Source: Dongia mobilis (GTDB lineage: Bacteria > Pseudomonadota > Alphaproteobacteria > Dongiales > Dongiaceae). Taken from it: a DNA stretch of 64,000 bases. This document shows positions 1 to 8,734 of the stretch, piece after piece. Location of the stretch: contig NZ_SNYW01000008.1 in assembly GCF_004363235.1 (NCBI RefSeq), positions 1 to 64,000 of the forward strand, written 5' to 3'. Under the pieces are notes generated by a model. That model was not told the DNA's origin, searched no databases, and saw only the letters and a list, made by a program, of their open reading frames with translations. A program made the position numbers and the translations under genes. The stretch's first letter is position 1, and each line of letters starts with the position of its first letter.

Positions 1-440
1 GTCTTCGGCATGGCGAATTCCATCTGCCGCAGGATGTTTTCCGCCGCCACCCCTTCGATATCGACATCGGCTTCCTTGCGGATATCGGCATTGACCGGGA
101 TCAGATAGTTGAAGCCGTTCACCTGCAGGCCGTGGCCGGCATAATAGAAGAGCGCGGTGGTTTCCGGACCGGCCTCTTCCAGCGCCGAGCCGAAATCGGC
201 GATGGCGCGCTTCATGCTGCGCTGGTCGGCATCGTTGAGCAGCGTCACCTGGAAGCCGAGGCGCTCGAGGGTCTGCCTGACCAGTGCGCCGTCATTGGCC
301 GGGTTGACCAGCGGATCCATGCCGCCGGTATATTTCGAATTGGCGATGACCAGGGCGAGGCGCGGCGCATCGGCCGATACGGTGTTCACCGAGATCAACA
401 GGCCGGCGATCATGGCCAGCACGGCAGTGAGACGGCGCAT
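1..440 (-). CDS. Caspase-like (peptidase C14 family) secreted protein, 3' end cut by window edge
   Basis: The protein starts at the ATG at 440 (MRRLTAVLAMIAGLLISV...) and runs off the left edge, so only about 146 N-terminal residues are visible. Residues 1-24 look like a signal peptide ending near VSADA. Next comes the start of a caspase fold: RLALVIANSKY, the NDGALVRQTLERLGF helix region, and YYAGHG, which holds the family's catalytic histidine. The catalytic cysteine would lie further on, outside the window. This is typical of bacterial metacaspase-like proteins exported to the periplasm. The substrate is unknown. The family call is firm; a more precise function cannot be given. Confidence 0.8.
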   Translation of the reverse strand, partial: MRRLTAVLAMIAGLLISVNTVSADAPRLALVIANSKYTGGMDPLVNPANDGALVRQTLERLGFQVTLLNDADQRSMKRAIADFGSALEEAGPETTALFYYAGHGLQVNGFNYLIPVNADIRKEADVDIEGVAAENILRQMEFAMPK

Positions 441-583
441 TTTTCCCCCGAAAGCTATGCTGCGTCGTGGCGCCGCCCGCTCGCAGCCGGCACCGGATCC
501 GGCGAGCCGGATCGTTCTCAAGCAATTATCCTAGGTGCTATATCCCGGTGTGACAACCAGGGATGGAAGCAGGCGTGACCCCC

Positions 584-634
584 GTCACGGTGATACTGGA
601 GTCGCGGTGAAACTGGAGTCACGGGTGATGCTGG
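584..634. repeat. Three tandem 17-bp imperfect repeats
   Basis: Units start at 584, 601 and 618 and share the pattern GTCRCGGTGAWACTGGA, with the third copy diverged. They lie in the 251-bp gap between the msrB stop (692) and the caspase-like gene start (440), both on the minus strand. Nothing else is recognisable in that gap. They could be a regulator binding array or a slippage relic. Confidence 0.6.
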
Positions 635-691
635 CCGGGCGCGCCGGTGCTGCGCGGCCGCCGGCCTGCCATCCCCAGCCGGAAGCGCGGG

Positions 692-1105
692 TCAGCCTTC
701 CGTCGGCGTGAAGTTCATCGCCACACCGTTGATGCAATAACGGAGATGCGTGGGCGGCGGGCCGTCCTCAAAGACATGGCCGAGATGGCTGCCGCAGGTG
801 GCGCAATGCACCTCGGTCCGGACCATGAAATGGCTCCGGTCGGTGCTGGTCTCGACGGCGCCGGACAGGGGGTCATTGAAGCTCGGCCAGCCGGTGCCGC
901 TCTCGAACTTGGTGCCGCCCGCGAAGAGCGGCTGATCGCAGCCGGCGCAGGTGAAGGTACCGGCCCGCTTCTCGAGCAGCAGCGCGCAGGAACCCGGCCG
1001 CTCGGTGCCATGCTCGCGCATGATGCGGTACTGCTCCGGCGTCAGGCGCTGGCGCCATTCAGCCTCCGAGCGGGTGACGGGAAAACTCTTGGTCGCGGTG
1101 CTCAT
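692..1105 (-). CDS. msrB: Peptide-methionine (R)-S-oxide reductase MsrB
   Basis: This enzyme reduces the R-epimer of methionine sulfoxide in oxidised proteins using thioredoxin. At about 137 residues it is normal for a single-domain MsrB. The two zinc CxxC pairs are visible (FTCAGC and HCATC), as are the signature GTGWPSF and the catalytic cysteine in RYCINGVAMNF. The ATG at 1105 is chosen because GGGAGA lies just upstream and the protein then begins MSTATKSFPVTRSEAEWR, as in homologues. An in-frame ATG at 1186 would add 27 non-homologous residues. It stands alone, with about 130 bp separating it from the next upstream gene. Confidence 0.93.
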   Translation of the reverse strand: MSTATKSFPVTRSEAEWRQRLTPEQYRIMREHGTERPGSCALLLEKRAGTFTCAGCDQPLFAGGTKFESGTGWPSFNDPLSGAVETSTDRSHFMVRTEVHCATCGSHLGHVFEDGPPPTHLRYCINGVAMNFTPTEG

Positions 1106-1236
1106 GTCTGTCTCCCGTGATCGATGGCTTCCATTATCTGGCGTCGACGGGTCGCGAAACAAGCCCGCCGCCGCGATCTCCTGCACCGGTATACGAACAT
1201 CGCCGCCCCTTTGTTGCAGCCTGCCGTGCTGAGGGG

Positions 1237-1875
1237 TCAGGTCAATTCCCGCAAGCCCGCCGGGGTTTCAATCAGGGCGTGGTAGCGCAGCGTCGCACCC
1301 TGCCGAAGGACCGGCGGGTCTATGATGGCGAGGTCGCGATAGAGGACCGCGATCATCGCCGGGTCGGGATGTTCCAGGGTGAGCGCCTGCAGGCGGGCGC
1401 CGAGATCGGGAATATCCTCCATCGAGGTGGGATCGCCGAGGTGGTCGATCAGCGAGGGGGCGGCACCATCAAGCGGCAGCCTGCCATCCGCCGGAATGGC
1501 AAAGCAGAAGCTCGGTTCGGCAAAGGGCAGGGCGACCTTGTCGCCGAAGATCCCGCGACGCCCGTGGAGAACCGCATCGATCGCCGCGGTACTGGCAACC
1601 CAACCGCGCAGCCGGCGGCCTTCCTTCCAATCGGCCCGGACCCTTTCCTGGTCGTCGAGACCGAACCAGCGCGCTCGGGGCGGCCTGGTTCCCGCCGGAT
1701 CAAGCGCCACGATTTCAAGATAGCGGTTGGCGCCCAGTTGCAGCCGGTGATTGTGCGTGCCCATGTAAAGGTGGCGCGTGCCGAAGGGCACGTCGAGACC
1801 GAGGCAGTCGCGCACATGCGCCACACCCTCGGTGAGGGTCGGCGCGATGATGGTGAGGTGGTCGAGCTTCAGCAC
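1237..1875 (-). CDS. VOC-superfamily protein (glyoxalase-like domain)
   Basis: The 212-residue protein opens with LKLDHLTIIAPTLTEGVAHV, the first strand and helix of a vicinal-oxygen-chelate fold. LGANRYLEIVALDP carries a likely metal-ligand glutamate. It fits the Glyoxalase_3 (PF13468) group, whose members mostly lack an assigned reaction. The GTG at 1875 is preferred: it sits 7 nt after the stop of the upstream peptidase gene and begins the conserved domain, whereas an ATG at 1932 would overlap that gene by 50 nt and add unrelated sequence. It is probably co-transcribed with the C69-like gene. The substrate is unknown. Confidence 0.75.
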   Translation of the reverse strand: MLKLDHLTIIAPTLTEGVAHVRDCLGLDVPFGTRHLYMGTHNHRLQLGANRYLEIVALDPAGTRPPRARWFGLDDQERVRADWKEGRRLRGWVASTAAIDAVLHGRRGIFGDKVALPFAEPSFCFAIPADGRLPLDGAAPSLIDHLGDPTSMEDIPDLGARLQALTLEHPDPAMIAVLYRDLAIIDPPVLRQGATLRYHALIETPAGLRELT

Positions 1876-1882
1876 GGTCCGC

Positions 1883-3310
1883 TCACCAGATTTGTTCCGG
1901 TCGCTTCGGCACGCGGTCGAGATTGAGCGCACCCATCACCCGCTGCCGGACGAGGGCGGCCGAGACCAGCGCCTCGGCCGCGTCGAGGCAATGCAGCAGG
2001 CGCGTCGCCGCATGATCGGTGAGGAGCCGGCGGGCGAGGCGCTGCTCCCCGGCGGCAAGCAGGATCTCGGCACTTTTGAGCACGTCAGCGAGCTCGGCGG
2101 CAAGATGCTGCTCGGTCCGGCGCCAGTGGTCGAAGGTCTCGGCGAGGAACGGCGCGGGGGCCTGGAAGCAGAGCTGCATCAGCCTTTTGTAGACATGGAC
2201 CGCCGACCGCGTCGCCTCCACCCCCTGTGGCACGTGGGACAGCGTATCCGGCCGACTGACCGCATGGCGCTCGTCCTGGAAGCGGGCTGCCTCGCCATCG
2301 GTGAGATAGCGATGCTGCGCGAATTCCGCCGGCACCTCGGTGATGCCAAGGGCCACCGGCACCAGCGGTGCCGTCACGGCACCCACGGGTGCATGCCAGA
2401 GGATGCGGAGATCCGGATGCACCGGTGTCGCCAGCGGCACGATCTGGCCATAGCCGGCCGTGTCGCCGGTCAGTTTCTCGGTGGCAATCGCCCAGGCGAT
2501 ATCGGCAAGGCCGATCTTTTCGGGGCGCGCGGCGCGGCGCGCCATTTCGCCCTCGATCCATTGGACACCGTCCCAGCGCCCCTTGCCATCGCCATAGACC
2601 GCGTTCACGTCGAAGGGACCCTGCGCCGGGTCGTACCAGCCGAGTGCCACGGCCGTCTCGATGAAATGCGGCGGGAACAGGAAATCGGCATTGGGTGCCG
2701 CCGGGATCACGCCGACATAGCCGGGGCGCGAGGCACGGATGCTGTCGGGACCCAATCGCTCGGCCACCCAGAGTCCCTTGCCGCCCGAGAACTCGATCAC
2801 CACCCAGGCCTCGTCAGCGTCCGCGATGAGATGCGAATTGCCGCCGTAATCGGCATAGCCATGCTCGGCGATGAGTGCGGCGATGAGATCGACGCCTTCG
2901 CGGGCCGAGCGCGCGCGTTCGAGGACGAGCCGCGCGAGGTCGGAATAATTGGGACCCGTCTGGTCGGCCGGCGTCAGCGCGATGAGCTCGTCGCGCGAGC
3001 TCGACCAGATGTCGCGCACGGCGACGCCATGCTCGTTGAGCCCGCCATTGGTGAGCGGCGCCGGCACACCCAGATAATGTGAATAGCTGACGCGCAGATG
3101 GCGGAAGGTGTGCGCCACCTGCGGGATCTCGCTGAGGCTGCCGGGAAGGTCGGCCTGCGGCGTCACCCCAACCCTGATGCCGGCACCCGGCGCATGATCG
3201 GCCGCCGGCACGATCTCCAGCCAGTGGCTCGATGGCTCGTCGCCATAGCCGGCGAGATAGGCGATGCCGTCGGCGGTATGATTGCGCCCGATATAGAGTC
3301 CATAACTCAT
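1883..3310 (-). CDS. Peptidase C69-like (dipeptidase/Ntn-hydrolase) protein lacking the usual N-terminal cysteine
   Basis: The 475-residue protein has the layout of the C69 dipeptidase family: an N-terminal YIGRNHTADG segment, then GDEPSSHWLEIVP, NGGLNEHGVAVRDIWSSSR and YGGNSHLIADADEAWVVEF-like motifs. In characterised C69 enzymes the residue exposed after Met removal is a nucleophilic cysteine. Here the N-terminus is MSYGLYIGRN, so serine occupies that position. An Ntn fold can use Ser, so activity is possible but unproven. No signal peptide is visible. The downstream VOC gene follows after 7 nt, suggesting an operon. Family assignment is good; activity is uncertain. Confidence 0.75.
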   Translation of the reverse strand: MSYGLYIGRNHTADGIAYLAGYGDEPSSHWLEIVPAADHAPGAGIRVGVTPQADLPGSLSEIPQVAHTFRHLRVSYSHYLGVPAPLTNGGLNEHGVAVRDIWSSSRDELIALTPADQTGPNYSDLARLVLERARSAREGVDLIAALIAEHGYADYGGNSHLIADADEAWVVIEFSGGKGLWVAERLGPDSIRASRPGYVGVIPAAPNADFLFPPHFIETAVALGWYDPAQGPFDVNAVYGDGKGRWDGVQWIEGEMARRAARPEKIGLADIAWAIATEKLTGDTAGYGQIVPLATPVHPDLRILWHAPVGAVTAPLVPVALGITEVPAEFAQHRYLTDGEAARFQDERHAVSRPDTLSHVPQGVEATRSAVHVYKRLMQLCFQAPAPFLAETFDHWRRTEQHLAAELADVLKSAEILLAAGEQRLARRLLTDHAATRLLHCLDAAEALVSAALVRQRVMGALNLDRVPKRPEQIW

Positions 3311-3367
3311 GGAATTGCGTTCCGCCCGCGCTGCCAGGGATGAGTGCGAGGCCGCAATCTATGGGAA

Positions 3368-3391
3368 GCGGCGGGCGCTGTCACCCGCCGC
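3368..3391. terminator. GC-rich hairpin downstream of the MFS gene
   Basis: GCGGCGGG (3368-3375) and CCCGCCGC (3384-3391) form a perfect 8-bp stem with an 8-nt loop, between the MFS stop (3412) and the C69 gene start (3310). No T-run follows on the minus strand, so it is at best a weak or Rho-assisted end, or an mRNA 3'-stabilising stem. Confidence 0.3.
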
Positions 3392-3411
3392 CCGGGTGAT
3401 CGCCGGCTCCT

Positions 3412-4725
3412 TCAGATCCTGGCGGTGGCGGCCGGAGACATGGTCAGCCGGCCGCCGGCGATCGCGATTGCCGCCAGCATCATTCCGCCGGCCAGCAGGA
3501 AGGTGAGGTTGAGGCCCGTCGCGATGGCATCGGGTGCCGTGTGGGTGAAATCGCCGCTGCCGATTGCCGTGCCGGTGCCGAGGGCAAAGACCGCCCCCAT
3601 CAGCGAGGCGCCGGCGATCAGCCCGATATTGCGCGCGAGGCCGAGCAGGCCGGAGACGGCACCCCGCCGCGCCGCCGACACGCCCGCGAGGGCCAGCGTG
3701 TTGTTGGCGGCCTGGAAAAGCTGATAGCCCGGCGTGAGGACGAGAATGCCGAGGACATAGCCGCCGAGGCCAAGAGCACCCGGCAGCATGGCCAGCAGGA
3801 AAGCACCCGCCGCCAGCAGGACGAGCCCCAGCATCACGACGCGCCCGGCGCCCCAGTGATCGACCAGGCGGCCGGAAGGAATGCCGCCAAGGATCGAGAC
3901 GACGGGACCCAGCGAGAGGACAAGGCCGACCAGCAGCGCGGAAAGACCCAGGCCGAAATCGAGATAAAAGGGTCCCACCACCAGCGTCGTCATCATCACG
4001 GCGGCGACCAGCAGATTGGCGACGAGATTGGCCCAGATCGGTGCACCGGACGGCGCGTGGGTTCCTGATTCCGGGCTTTTTGCCGTCGCCTCACCCGATT
4101 CCCGCGGCAGCAGCAGGAAAACGAGGCTGAGCGCCAGCAGCGCCAGCGGTACCTGCACCAGAAAGATGCCGCGCCAGCCGAAGAAGGGCAGCAGCAGGCC
4201 ACCCAGTGACGGGCCGAGTGCCGTCCCCAGTGCCGAGACCGAACCGAGCATGCCCATGGCGCGCCCGATCCGCCCTTGACCGGCATGGGCGCGCATCAGC
4301 GCCAGCGGCAGCGTCATCAGGAAGGCAGCGCCCACACCCTGCAGGGCGCGCGCGCCGATCAGCAGGGATAGGTCATTTGCGAAACCGCAGAGCAGGGAAG
4401 CGGCGGCGAAGAGGCCGAGGCCCAGAAGCAGCATGCGCCGCAGCCCGTAGCGGTCGCCGAGACGTCCGGCGATGACGACCGCCACCGTCAACGCCGCCAG
4501 ATAGGCCACCACCACCCCCTGCACCTCGATGAAGGGGGCACCGAAAGCCAGCGTCAGGCTGGGCAGCGCGATATTGGCGATGCTGGTGCCGAGCGAGGCC
4601 AGCAGCATGGCGAGCGCCAAGGCCGCCGTGATGCCCCGCTTGCTGTCTGTCTTTCTGTGTGCCTCGCTGCTTGCGTCTTTTGTCCGTAATTCCGGCACCT
4701 GGGCCGGCGCCAATGCCTGTTCCAT
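3412..4725 (-). CDS. MFS-type efflux transporter
   Basis: The 437-residue membrane protein has about 12 hydrophobic helices after a hydrophilic N-terminus of roughly 30 residues. The loop between helices 2 and 3 has the MFS motif A (GRLGDRYGLRRM), and helix 5 has a motif-C-like run (SALGTALGPSLGG) typical of drug:H+ antiporters. It probably exports small hydrophobic compounds. The divergent MerR-type gene at 4811 and the operator with 19-bp spacer between them argue that the pump is induced by that regulator's ligand. The substrate cannot be read from sequence. Confidence 0.85.
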   Translation of the reverse strand: MEQALAPAQVPELRTKDASSEAHRKTDSKRGITAALALAMLLASLGTSIANIALPSLTLAFGAPFIEVQGVVVAYLAALTVAVVIAGRLGDRYGLRRMLLLGLGLFAAASLLCGFANDLSLLIGARALQGVGAAFLMTLPLALMRAHAGQGRIGRAMGMLGSVSALGTALGPSLGGLLLPFFGWRGIFLVQVPLALLALSLVFLLLPRESGEATAKSPESGTHAPSGAPIWANLVANLLVAAVMMTTLVVGPFYLDFGLGLSALLVGLVLSLGPVVSILGGIPSGRLVDHWGAGRVVMLGLVLLAAGAFLLAMLPGALGLGGYVLGILVLTPGYQLFQAANNTLALAGVSAARRGAVSGLLGLARNIGLIAGASLMGAVFALGTGTAIGSGDFTHTAPDAIATGLNLTFLLAGGMMLAAIAIAGGRLTMSPAATARI

Positions 4726-4777
4726 GATGATGACCTCTTGTCTTGATTTCGTCTTGCCTGATGGGCGTTTCGGGTAC

Positions 4778-4808
4778 AGGCTACGAATTCAAGTCAACTT
4801 GAGGTCAA
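4778..4808 (-). promoter_or_regulatory. MerR-family type promoter/operator (SoxR-box-like) for the MFS gene
   Basis: On the minus strand TTGACC (4808-4803) and TAGCCT (4783-4778) are separated by exactly 19 bp, the overlong spacer that MerR-family activators correct. Inside the spacer is the perfect dyad TCAAGT-CA-ACTTGA (4789-4802). The minus-strand core CCTCAAGTTGACTTGA differs by one base from the well-known SoxR operator core CCTCAAGTTAACTTGA. The site lies about 50-80 bp upstream of the pump's ATG and runs up to the regulator's own ribosome binding site (GAGG, 4801-4804). Confidence 0.75.
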
Positions 4809-4810
4809 GC

Positions 4811-5263
4811 ATGAAATTGCTCGATATTGGGGAAGTTGCGGAAATAAGCGGGCTGCGCCCCTCGGCGCTGCGCCATTACGAGGAAGTCGGGCTGATCACC
4901 TCGGTCGCGCGCCGCGGCCTGCGGCGGGTCTTTCCGCCCGAGGTGCTGCTGCAGCTCAATCTCATCGCCATGGGAAAGGCCGCCGGCTTCTCGCTCGACG
5001 AGATCGCCGGCATGTTCGGCCGCAACGGCCTCCCCGATCTGCCGCGCGCGACGCTTGAGGAGAAGGCCCTGGAACTCGAGCAGCAGATCCGCAAGCTCAC
5101 CGCCTTGCGCGACACGCTGCGCCACGTCGCCCACTGCCGCGCGCCTTCGCATATGGAATGCCCGAAATTCCGCCGCCTGGTGTCACTGGCCGGGAGAAAG
5201 GCTGCCAAAAGCGGCGGCAAGAGGCGCAAGCGGGTGGCGGTGAAGCGGGCTGTGCGGCGATGA
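4811..5263 (+). CDS. MerR-family transcriptional regulator with SoxR-like features
   Basis: The 150-residue protein has an N-terminal winged helix (IGEVAEISGLRPSALRHYEEVGLI) followed by a coiled-coil dimerisation helix at about residues 75-108. Only two cysteines follow (Cys109 and Cys117, HCRAPSHMEC). SoxR uses four cysteines for a [2Fe-2S] cluster, so this is not a canonical SoxR even though the operator resembles a SoxR box. The tail (130-150) is very Lys/Arg-rich. The ATG at 4811 has GAGG 6 nt upstream; upstream in-frame starts would cross the operator and the pump gene. It probably activates the divergent MFS gene. Confidence 0.82.
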   Translation: MKLLDIGEVAEISGLRPSALRHYEEVGLITSVARRGLRRVFPPEVLLQLNLIAMGKAAGFSLDEIAGMFGRNGLPDLPRATLEEKALELEQQIRKLTALRDTLRHVAHCRAPSHMECPKFRRLVSLAGRKAAKSGGKRRKRVAVKRAVRR

Positions 5264-5309
5264 TTGGAGAATTGGGTGGCCTGCCACCCGAAGCCCGCAG
5301 GGCGAAGGG

Positions 5310-5399
5310 TGGCGGAGAGAGTGGGATTCGAACCCACGATAGGTGTTACCCTATGCACGCTTTCCAAGCGTGTGCCTTAAGCCACTCGGCCATCTCTCC
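5310..5399 (-). tRNA. tRNA-Ser (anticodon GGA)
   Basis: On the minus strand the 90-nt sequence folds into a class II tRNA: acceptor GGAGAGA paired with TCTCTCC, discriminator G and encoded CCA (5312-5310). The anticodon stem CACGC/GCGTG encloses TTGGAAA, giving anticodon GGA for UCC/UCU codons. There is a long variable arm (CATAGGGTAACACCTATC) and a T-arm with GGTTCGAATCC. No integrase or att duplication is seen next to it. Confidence 0.97.
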
Positions 5400-5644
5400 A
5401 ACCTGTCGGAGCCTGGCGGTTCCGGGGCATGTGGCTGATGCGGGCGGGAAACTAGCGAAGGGGGGGCGGGCTGGCAATAGGGCAGGTCCGGAAATCCCGC
5501 CAATGCGTCTCAAATGCCGGTTACGTGTTGATTCCTATGGCGAAATCCCCGCGTTCGGGGCATGCTGGCCCGGTCCAGAGGGGATCCGGGGAGGATCCGG
5601 AGGGGACGGAAGTTGCGGGGCACCAGCCCCCTGGGACGAGATCC

Positions 5645-5935
5645 ATGAACCCGATCCGCATCGCCGGTCTTGCCTGCCTTGCCGCCGCTTTGGTGATGCT
5701 GGTGCTGGACCTCTCGCTGGGTGCCCTGAAGCCCACCTGGCAGACCATCTCGCTGGCCCGGCTCTGGGCCATGATCCATGCCGGCAGCCTGATGTCGCTG
5801 CAGAGCGTGGTCGGCGAATTCTCCAGCCTGCTGTGGAACGGCATCCTGCTGCCCTTCATCAGCCTGCCGCTCTGGCTGACGCTGGCCTTGCTCGCGGTGG
5901 TGCTGGTCGCGTTCGGGCGCAGCAGCAGCAACTGA
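5645..5935 (+). CDS. Small two-helix membrane protein of unknown function
   Basis: The 96-residue protein begins MNPIRIAGLACLAAALVMLVLDL, a first membrane helix with a short basic start. A hydrophilic middle (LWAMIHAGSLMSLQSVVGEF) follows, then a second helix (LPLWLTLALLAVVLVAFG), ending GRSSSN. The ATG at 5645 is chosen because the protein then starts directly with the membrane helix and GGGACGAG lies just upstream. An in-frame ATG at 5525 would add 40 low-complexity residues. I do not recognise a named family. It converges with lepA across 27 bp. Confidence 0.65.
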   Translation: MNPIRIAGLACLAAALVMLVLDLSLGALKPTWQTISLARLWAMIHAGSLMSLQSVVGEFSSLLWNGILLPFISLPLWLTLALLAVVLVAFGRSSSN

Positions 5936-5962
5936 CCCGCTGCCGCCGCGGCGCCATCCGCC

Positions 5963-7762
5963 CTATTCGTGGATCTTGAGGGCGGCGATGAAGGCGCTTT
6001 GCGGGATCTCGACATTCCCGTATTGGCGCATCTTCTTCTTGCCTTCCTTCTGCTTCTCGAGAAGCTTGCGCTTGCGGCTGATGTCGCCGCCATAACATTT
6101 GGCGGTGACGTCCTTCCTCAAGGCGGCCACGGTCTCGCGGGCGATCACCTTGGCGCCGATCGCGGCCTGGATCGCGATCTTGAAGAGCTGGCGCGGGATG
6201 AGATCCTTCAGCTTCTCGCACAGCACGCGGCCGCGGCTGTCGGCCTGTGACTTGTGGACGATGCAGGAAAGCGCATCGACCGGATCGCCATTCACCAGGA
6301 TGTTGAGCTTGACGAGGTCGCTCTCCTCATAGCCGTCGAGGTGATAGTCGAAACTGGCATAGCCGCGGCTGATCGATTTCAGGCGGTCGTAGAAATCGAA
6401 CACCACCTCGTTCAAGGGCAGGCGATAGACCACCATGGCGCGGCTGCCGGCATAGGTGAGGTCGATCTGCAGGCCGCGCCGCTCCTGGCAGAGCTTCAGG
6501 ACCGAGCCCAGATATTCATCCGGCACCATGATGGTGGCCTTGATCCAGGGCTCCTCGATGCGGTCGATCTTGACCACGTCGGGGAAGTCGGCCGGGTTGT
6601 GCAGCTCGATCATCGAGCCGTCATTCATATGGATCTTGTAGACCACCGAGGGCGCCGTGGTGATGAGGTCGAGGTTGAACTCGCGCTCCAGCCGCTCCTG
6701 GATGATCTCGAGATGGAGGAGGCCAAGAAAGCCGCAGCGGAAGCCGAAGCCCAGGGCCGCTGAGGTTTCCATCTCGTAATGGAAGCTGGCGTCGTTGAGG
6801 CGGAGCTTGCCCATGCTTTCGCGCAAGGTCTCGAAATCGGCGGCGTCGATCGGGAAGAGGCCGCAGAACACCACCGGTATCGAGGGCTTGAAGCCGGGCA
6901 GGGCCTGGGCGCAGGGCTTCTTGTCATCGGTGATGGTGTCGCCGATCTTGCAATCCGCCACCGCCTTGATGCCGGCGGTGATGAAGCCGACCTCGCCCGG
7001 GCCCAATTCCGCGACCTGGGTCTGCTTCGGCGTGAAGCAGCCGACGCGGTCGATCTCGTAGACCGCCCCCGCCGCCATCATGCGCGCCTGGGTCTTCACC
7101 TTGACCACGCCGTCGATGACGCGCAGCAGGATGACGACGCCGAGATAGGGGTCGTACCAGCTGTCGATCAGCATCGCCTTCAAGGGCGCGTTGCGGTCGC
7201 CCTTGGGTGCTGGCAGGCGGGTGACGATGGCTTCCAGCACGCCCTTGATGTTGAGGCCGGTCTTGGCCGAGATCTCGACTGCTTCCGATGCGTCGATGCC
7301 GATCACGTCCTCGATCTGCTGCTTGATGCGGGCGGGCTCGGCCGCCGGCAGGTCGATCTTGTTGAGGACTGGCACGATCTCGTGGTGGTGGTCGATCGCC
7401 TGGTAGACATTGGCCAGCGTCTGCGCCTCGACCCCCTGGCTGGCATCGACCACCAGCAGCGAACCCTCGCAGGCGGCGAGGCAGCGCGACACCTCATAGG
7501 CGAAATCGACATGGCCGGGCGTGTCCATGAGATTCAGCTGATAGGTCTCGCCATTGTCGGCCTTGTAGTTGAGGCGCACGGTCTGCGCCTTGATGGTGAT
7601 GCCGCGCTCCTTCTCGATCTCCATGTTGTCGAGGACCTGTTCGGTCATCTCGCGGTCGGTCAAGCCGCCGCAATACTGGATCAGGCGGTCGGCCAGGGTC
7701 GACTTGCCGTGATCGATATGGGCGACGATGGAGAAATTGCGGATATGCGCGAGGTCGGTCAT
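5963..7762 (-). CDS. lepA: Elongation factor 4 (LepA) translational GTPase
   Basis: LepA is a ribosome-binding GTPase implicated in back-translocation and 30S biogenesis under ionic stress. The 599-residue product has the expected length and all landmarks: G1 [11 protein letters not shown]3 DTPGH, G4 NKIDLP, and the LepA-specific C-terminal domain rich in basic residues ([24 protein letters not shown]). The start at 7762 ([15 protein letters not shown]) matches homologues. An in-frame start at 7822 would add 20 residues from a GC-rich repeat-like leader. It lies 151 bp downstream of the metallohydrolase gene on the same strand. Confidence 0.96.
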   Translation of the reverse strand: MTDLAHIRNFSIVAHIDHGKSTLADRLIQYCGGLTDREMTEQVLDNMEIEKERGITIKAQTVRLNYKADNGETYQLNLMDTPGHVDFAYEVSRCLAACEGSLLVVDASQGVEAQTLANVYQAIDHHHEIVPVLNKIDLPAAEPARIKQQIEDVIGIDASEAVEISAKTGLNIKGVLEAIVTRLPAPKGDRNAPLKAMLIDSWYDPYLGVVILLRVIDGVVKVKTQARMMAAGAVYEIDRVGCFTPKQTQVAELGPGEVGFITAGIKAVADCKIGDTITDDKKPCAQALPGFKPSIPVVFCGLFPIDAADFETLRESMGKLRLNDASFHYEMETSAALGFGFRCGFLGLLHLEIIQERLEREFNLDLITTAPSVVYKIHMNDGSMIELHNPADFPDVVKIDRIEEPWIKATIMVPDEYLGSVLKLCQERRGLQIDLTYAGSRAMVVYRLPLNEVVFDFYDRLKSISRGYASFDYHLDGYEESDLVKLNILVNGDPVDALSCIVHKSQADSRGRVLCEKLKDLIPRQLFKIAIQAAIGAKVIARETVAALRKDVTAKCYGGDISRKRKLLEKQKEGKKKMRQYGNVEIPQSAFIAALKIHE

Positions 7763-7913
7763 TTGGCCACGAAAAAGCGGGGGGTCGGTCCCGGCGGGTC
7801 GGCCCAGGGGGGGTCGCCCCAAGGGTGGGTCGCCCCACGGGATTGATTGGCGCGCAAGATAGGGGTGACCCCGGACTTAATCAACTGGCGAAAAACCACG
7901 TGATGTCAAAACG

Positions 7914-8648
7914 TTAGTGGGTCGCGCCAGTGGAATGGGCGCGCCGGTCGTAATCATCGGCCAGAGCGAGCAGTGCCGCGCGGCCGTCACCCTCGAAACT
8001 GGGGCCGTGCATGAGGGCGAGCTTTTGCGGCCGCAGGGCGGCGAGGCGGCGCAGCAGGGCACCCGATTCCGGGTGCAGGCTGGAGGCATGGAACATGTCC
8101 TCGGCGGCGATGGCGGGGCCGAGGATGTCGCCCCCGGTCAAGGCCGGGCCGTCGCCCACCTGCGAGAAGAGATCGCCGCAAAGCAGCGTTCCCGTCGCCT
8201 CCTCGTGGAAAAGCCCGGCCTCCCAGCCATGGGGGAGGTGCGGGGTCGGCAGAAAGCGCAGGCGCTTGCCGCCAAGATCCAGCACGGCATCCTCTTCCAG
8301 CATCCGGGGCGGCCGGTCGGCGAGGTCGTTGAGCGAGACGAAACAGGCGGTGGCGCCATGGGTCACCTCGGCCCGTTGTGCCACCCCCAGCCAGTCGTTC
8401 ATGGCGCCGCATTCATCCGCCTCGACATGGCCGAAGCTGATCCAGCGCAGCTTTTCAGGCGGCATGATCCGTGCCACCGCCGCCTGGACCAGCGGGAACA
8501 TGCGCCGGGGCCCGGTATGGAACAGCAGCGCCTCCTCGCCCTTCACCAGAAACTGGTTGAAGGTAAAGCCGTCGGGCGGCGCCACTTCCGGCACCAGGGT
8601 GGAGAGGCGGTAGATGCCATCAGCGATTTCGGCAATTTTCGTCTCCAT
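7914..8648 (-). CDS. Metallo-beta-lactamase-fold protein of the oxygen-binding di-iron (ODP) type
   Basis: The 244-residue protein carries the di-iron ligand pattern of flavodiiron proteins: HVEADE (H-x-E-x-D), an H in PTPHLPHGW, D in CGDLFS and H in LMHGPSF. It lacks the flavodoxin domain, so it is a stand-alone ODP-type domain. Relatives include oxygen or NO sensing and reducing proteins, but the activity here is unknown. The ATG at 8648 is supported by a perfect AAGGAGGT ribosome binding site 5 nt upstream; the in-frame ATG at 8684 would place the operator inside the coding region. A divergent TetR gene probably represses it. Confidence 0.83.
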   Translation of the reverse strand: METKIAEIADGIYRLSTLVPEVAPPDGFTFNQFLVKGEEALLFHTGPRRMFPLVQAAVARIMPPEKLRWISFGHVEADECGAMNDWLGVAQRAEVTHGATACFVSLNDLADRPPRMLEEDAVLDLGGKRLRFLPTPHLPHGWEAGLFHEEATGTLLCGDLFSQVGDGPALTGGDILGPAIAAEDMFHASSLHPESGALLRRLAALRPQKLALMHGPSFEGDGRAALLALADDYDRRAHSTGATH

Positions 8649-8674
8649 GGGGACCTCCTTCAGGCAAATCTCAA

Positions 8675-8703
8675 TTGAATACACGGCGATGTGTATCTAA
8701 AAT
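8675..8703 (+). promoter_or_regulatory. tetR promoter containing a TetR-type operator palindrome
   Basis: TTGAAT (8675-8680) and TAAAAT (8698-8703) are spaced 17 bp apart, a good sigma-70 promoter for the plus-strand TetR gene. Most of the spacer is the perfect inverted repeat ATACAC-N6-GTGTAT (8679-8696), a typical size for a TetR-family operator. It is 31 bp upstream of the divergent metallohydrolase ATG, so one dimer site could repress both genes. Confidence 0.65.
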
Positions 8704-8734
8704 GCCGGCACCGGTCAATTAAAGAAACACAAGT

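Noticed and set aside
4811-5263. Naming the MerR regulator soxR
   Set aside because: Only two of the four cluster cysteines are present, so the operator resemblance alone is not enough.
5310-5399. tRNA-Ser as an integration site
   Set aside because: No integrase, no duplicated tRNA 3' end and no island-like genes adjacent.
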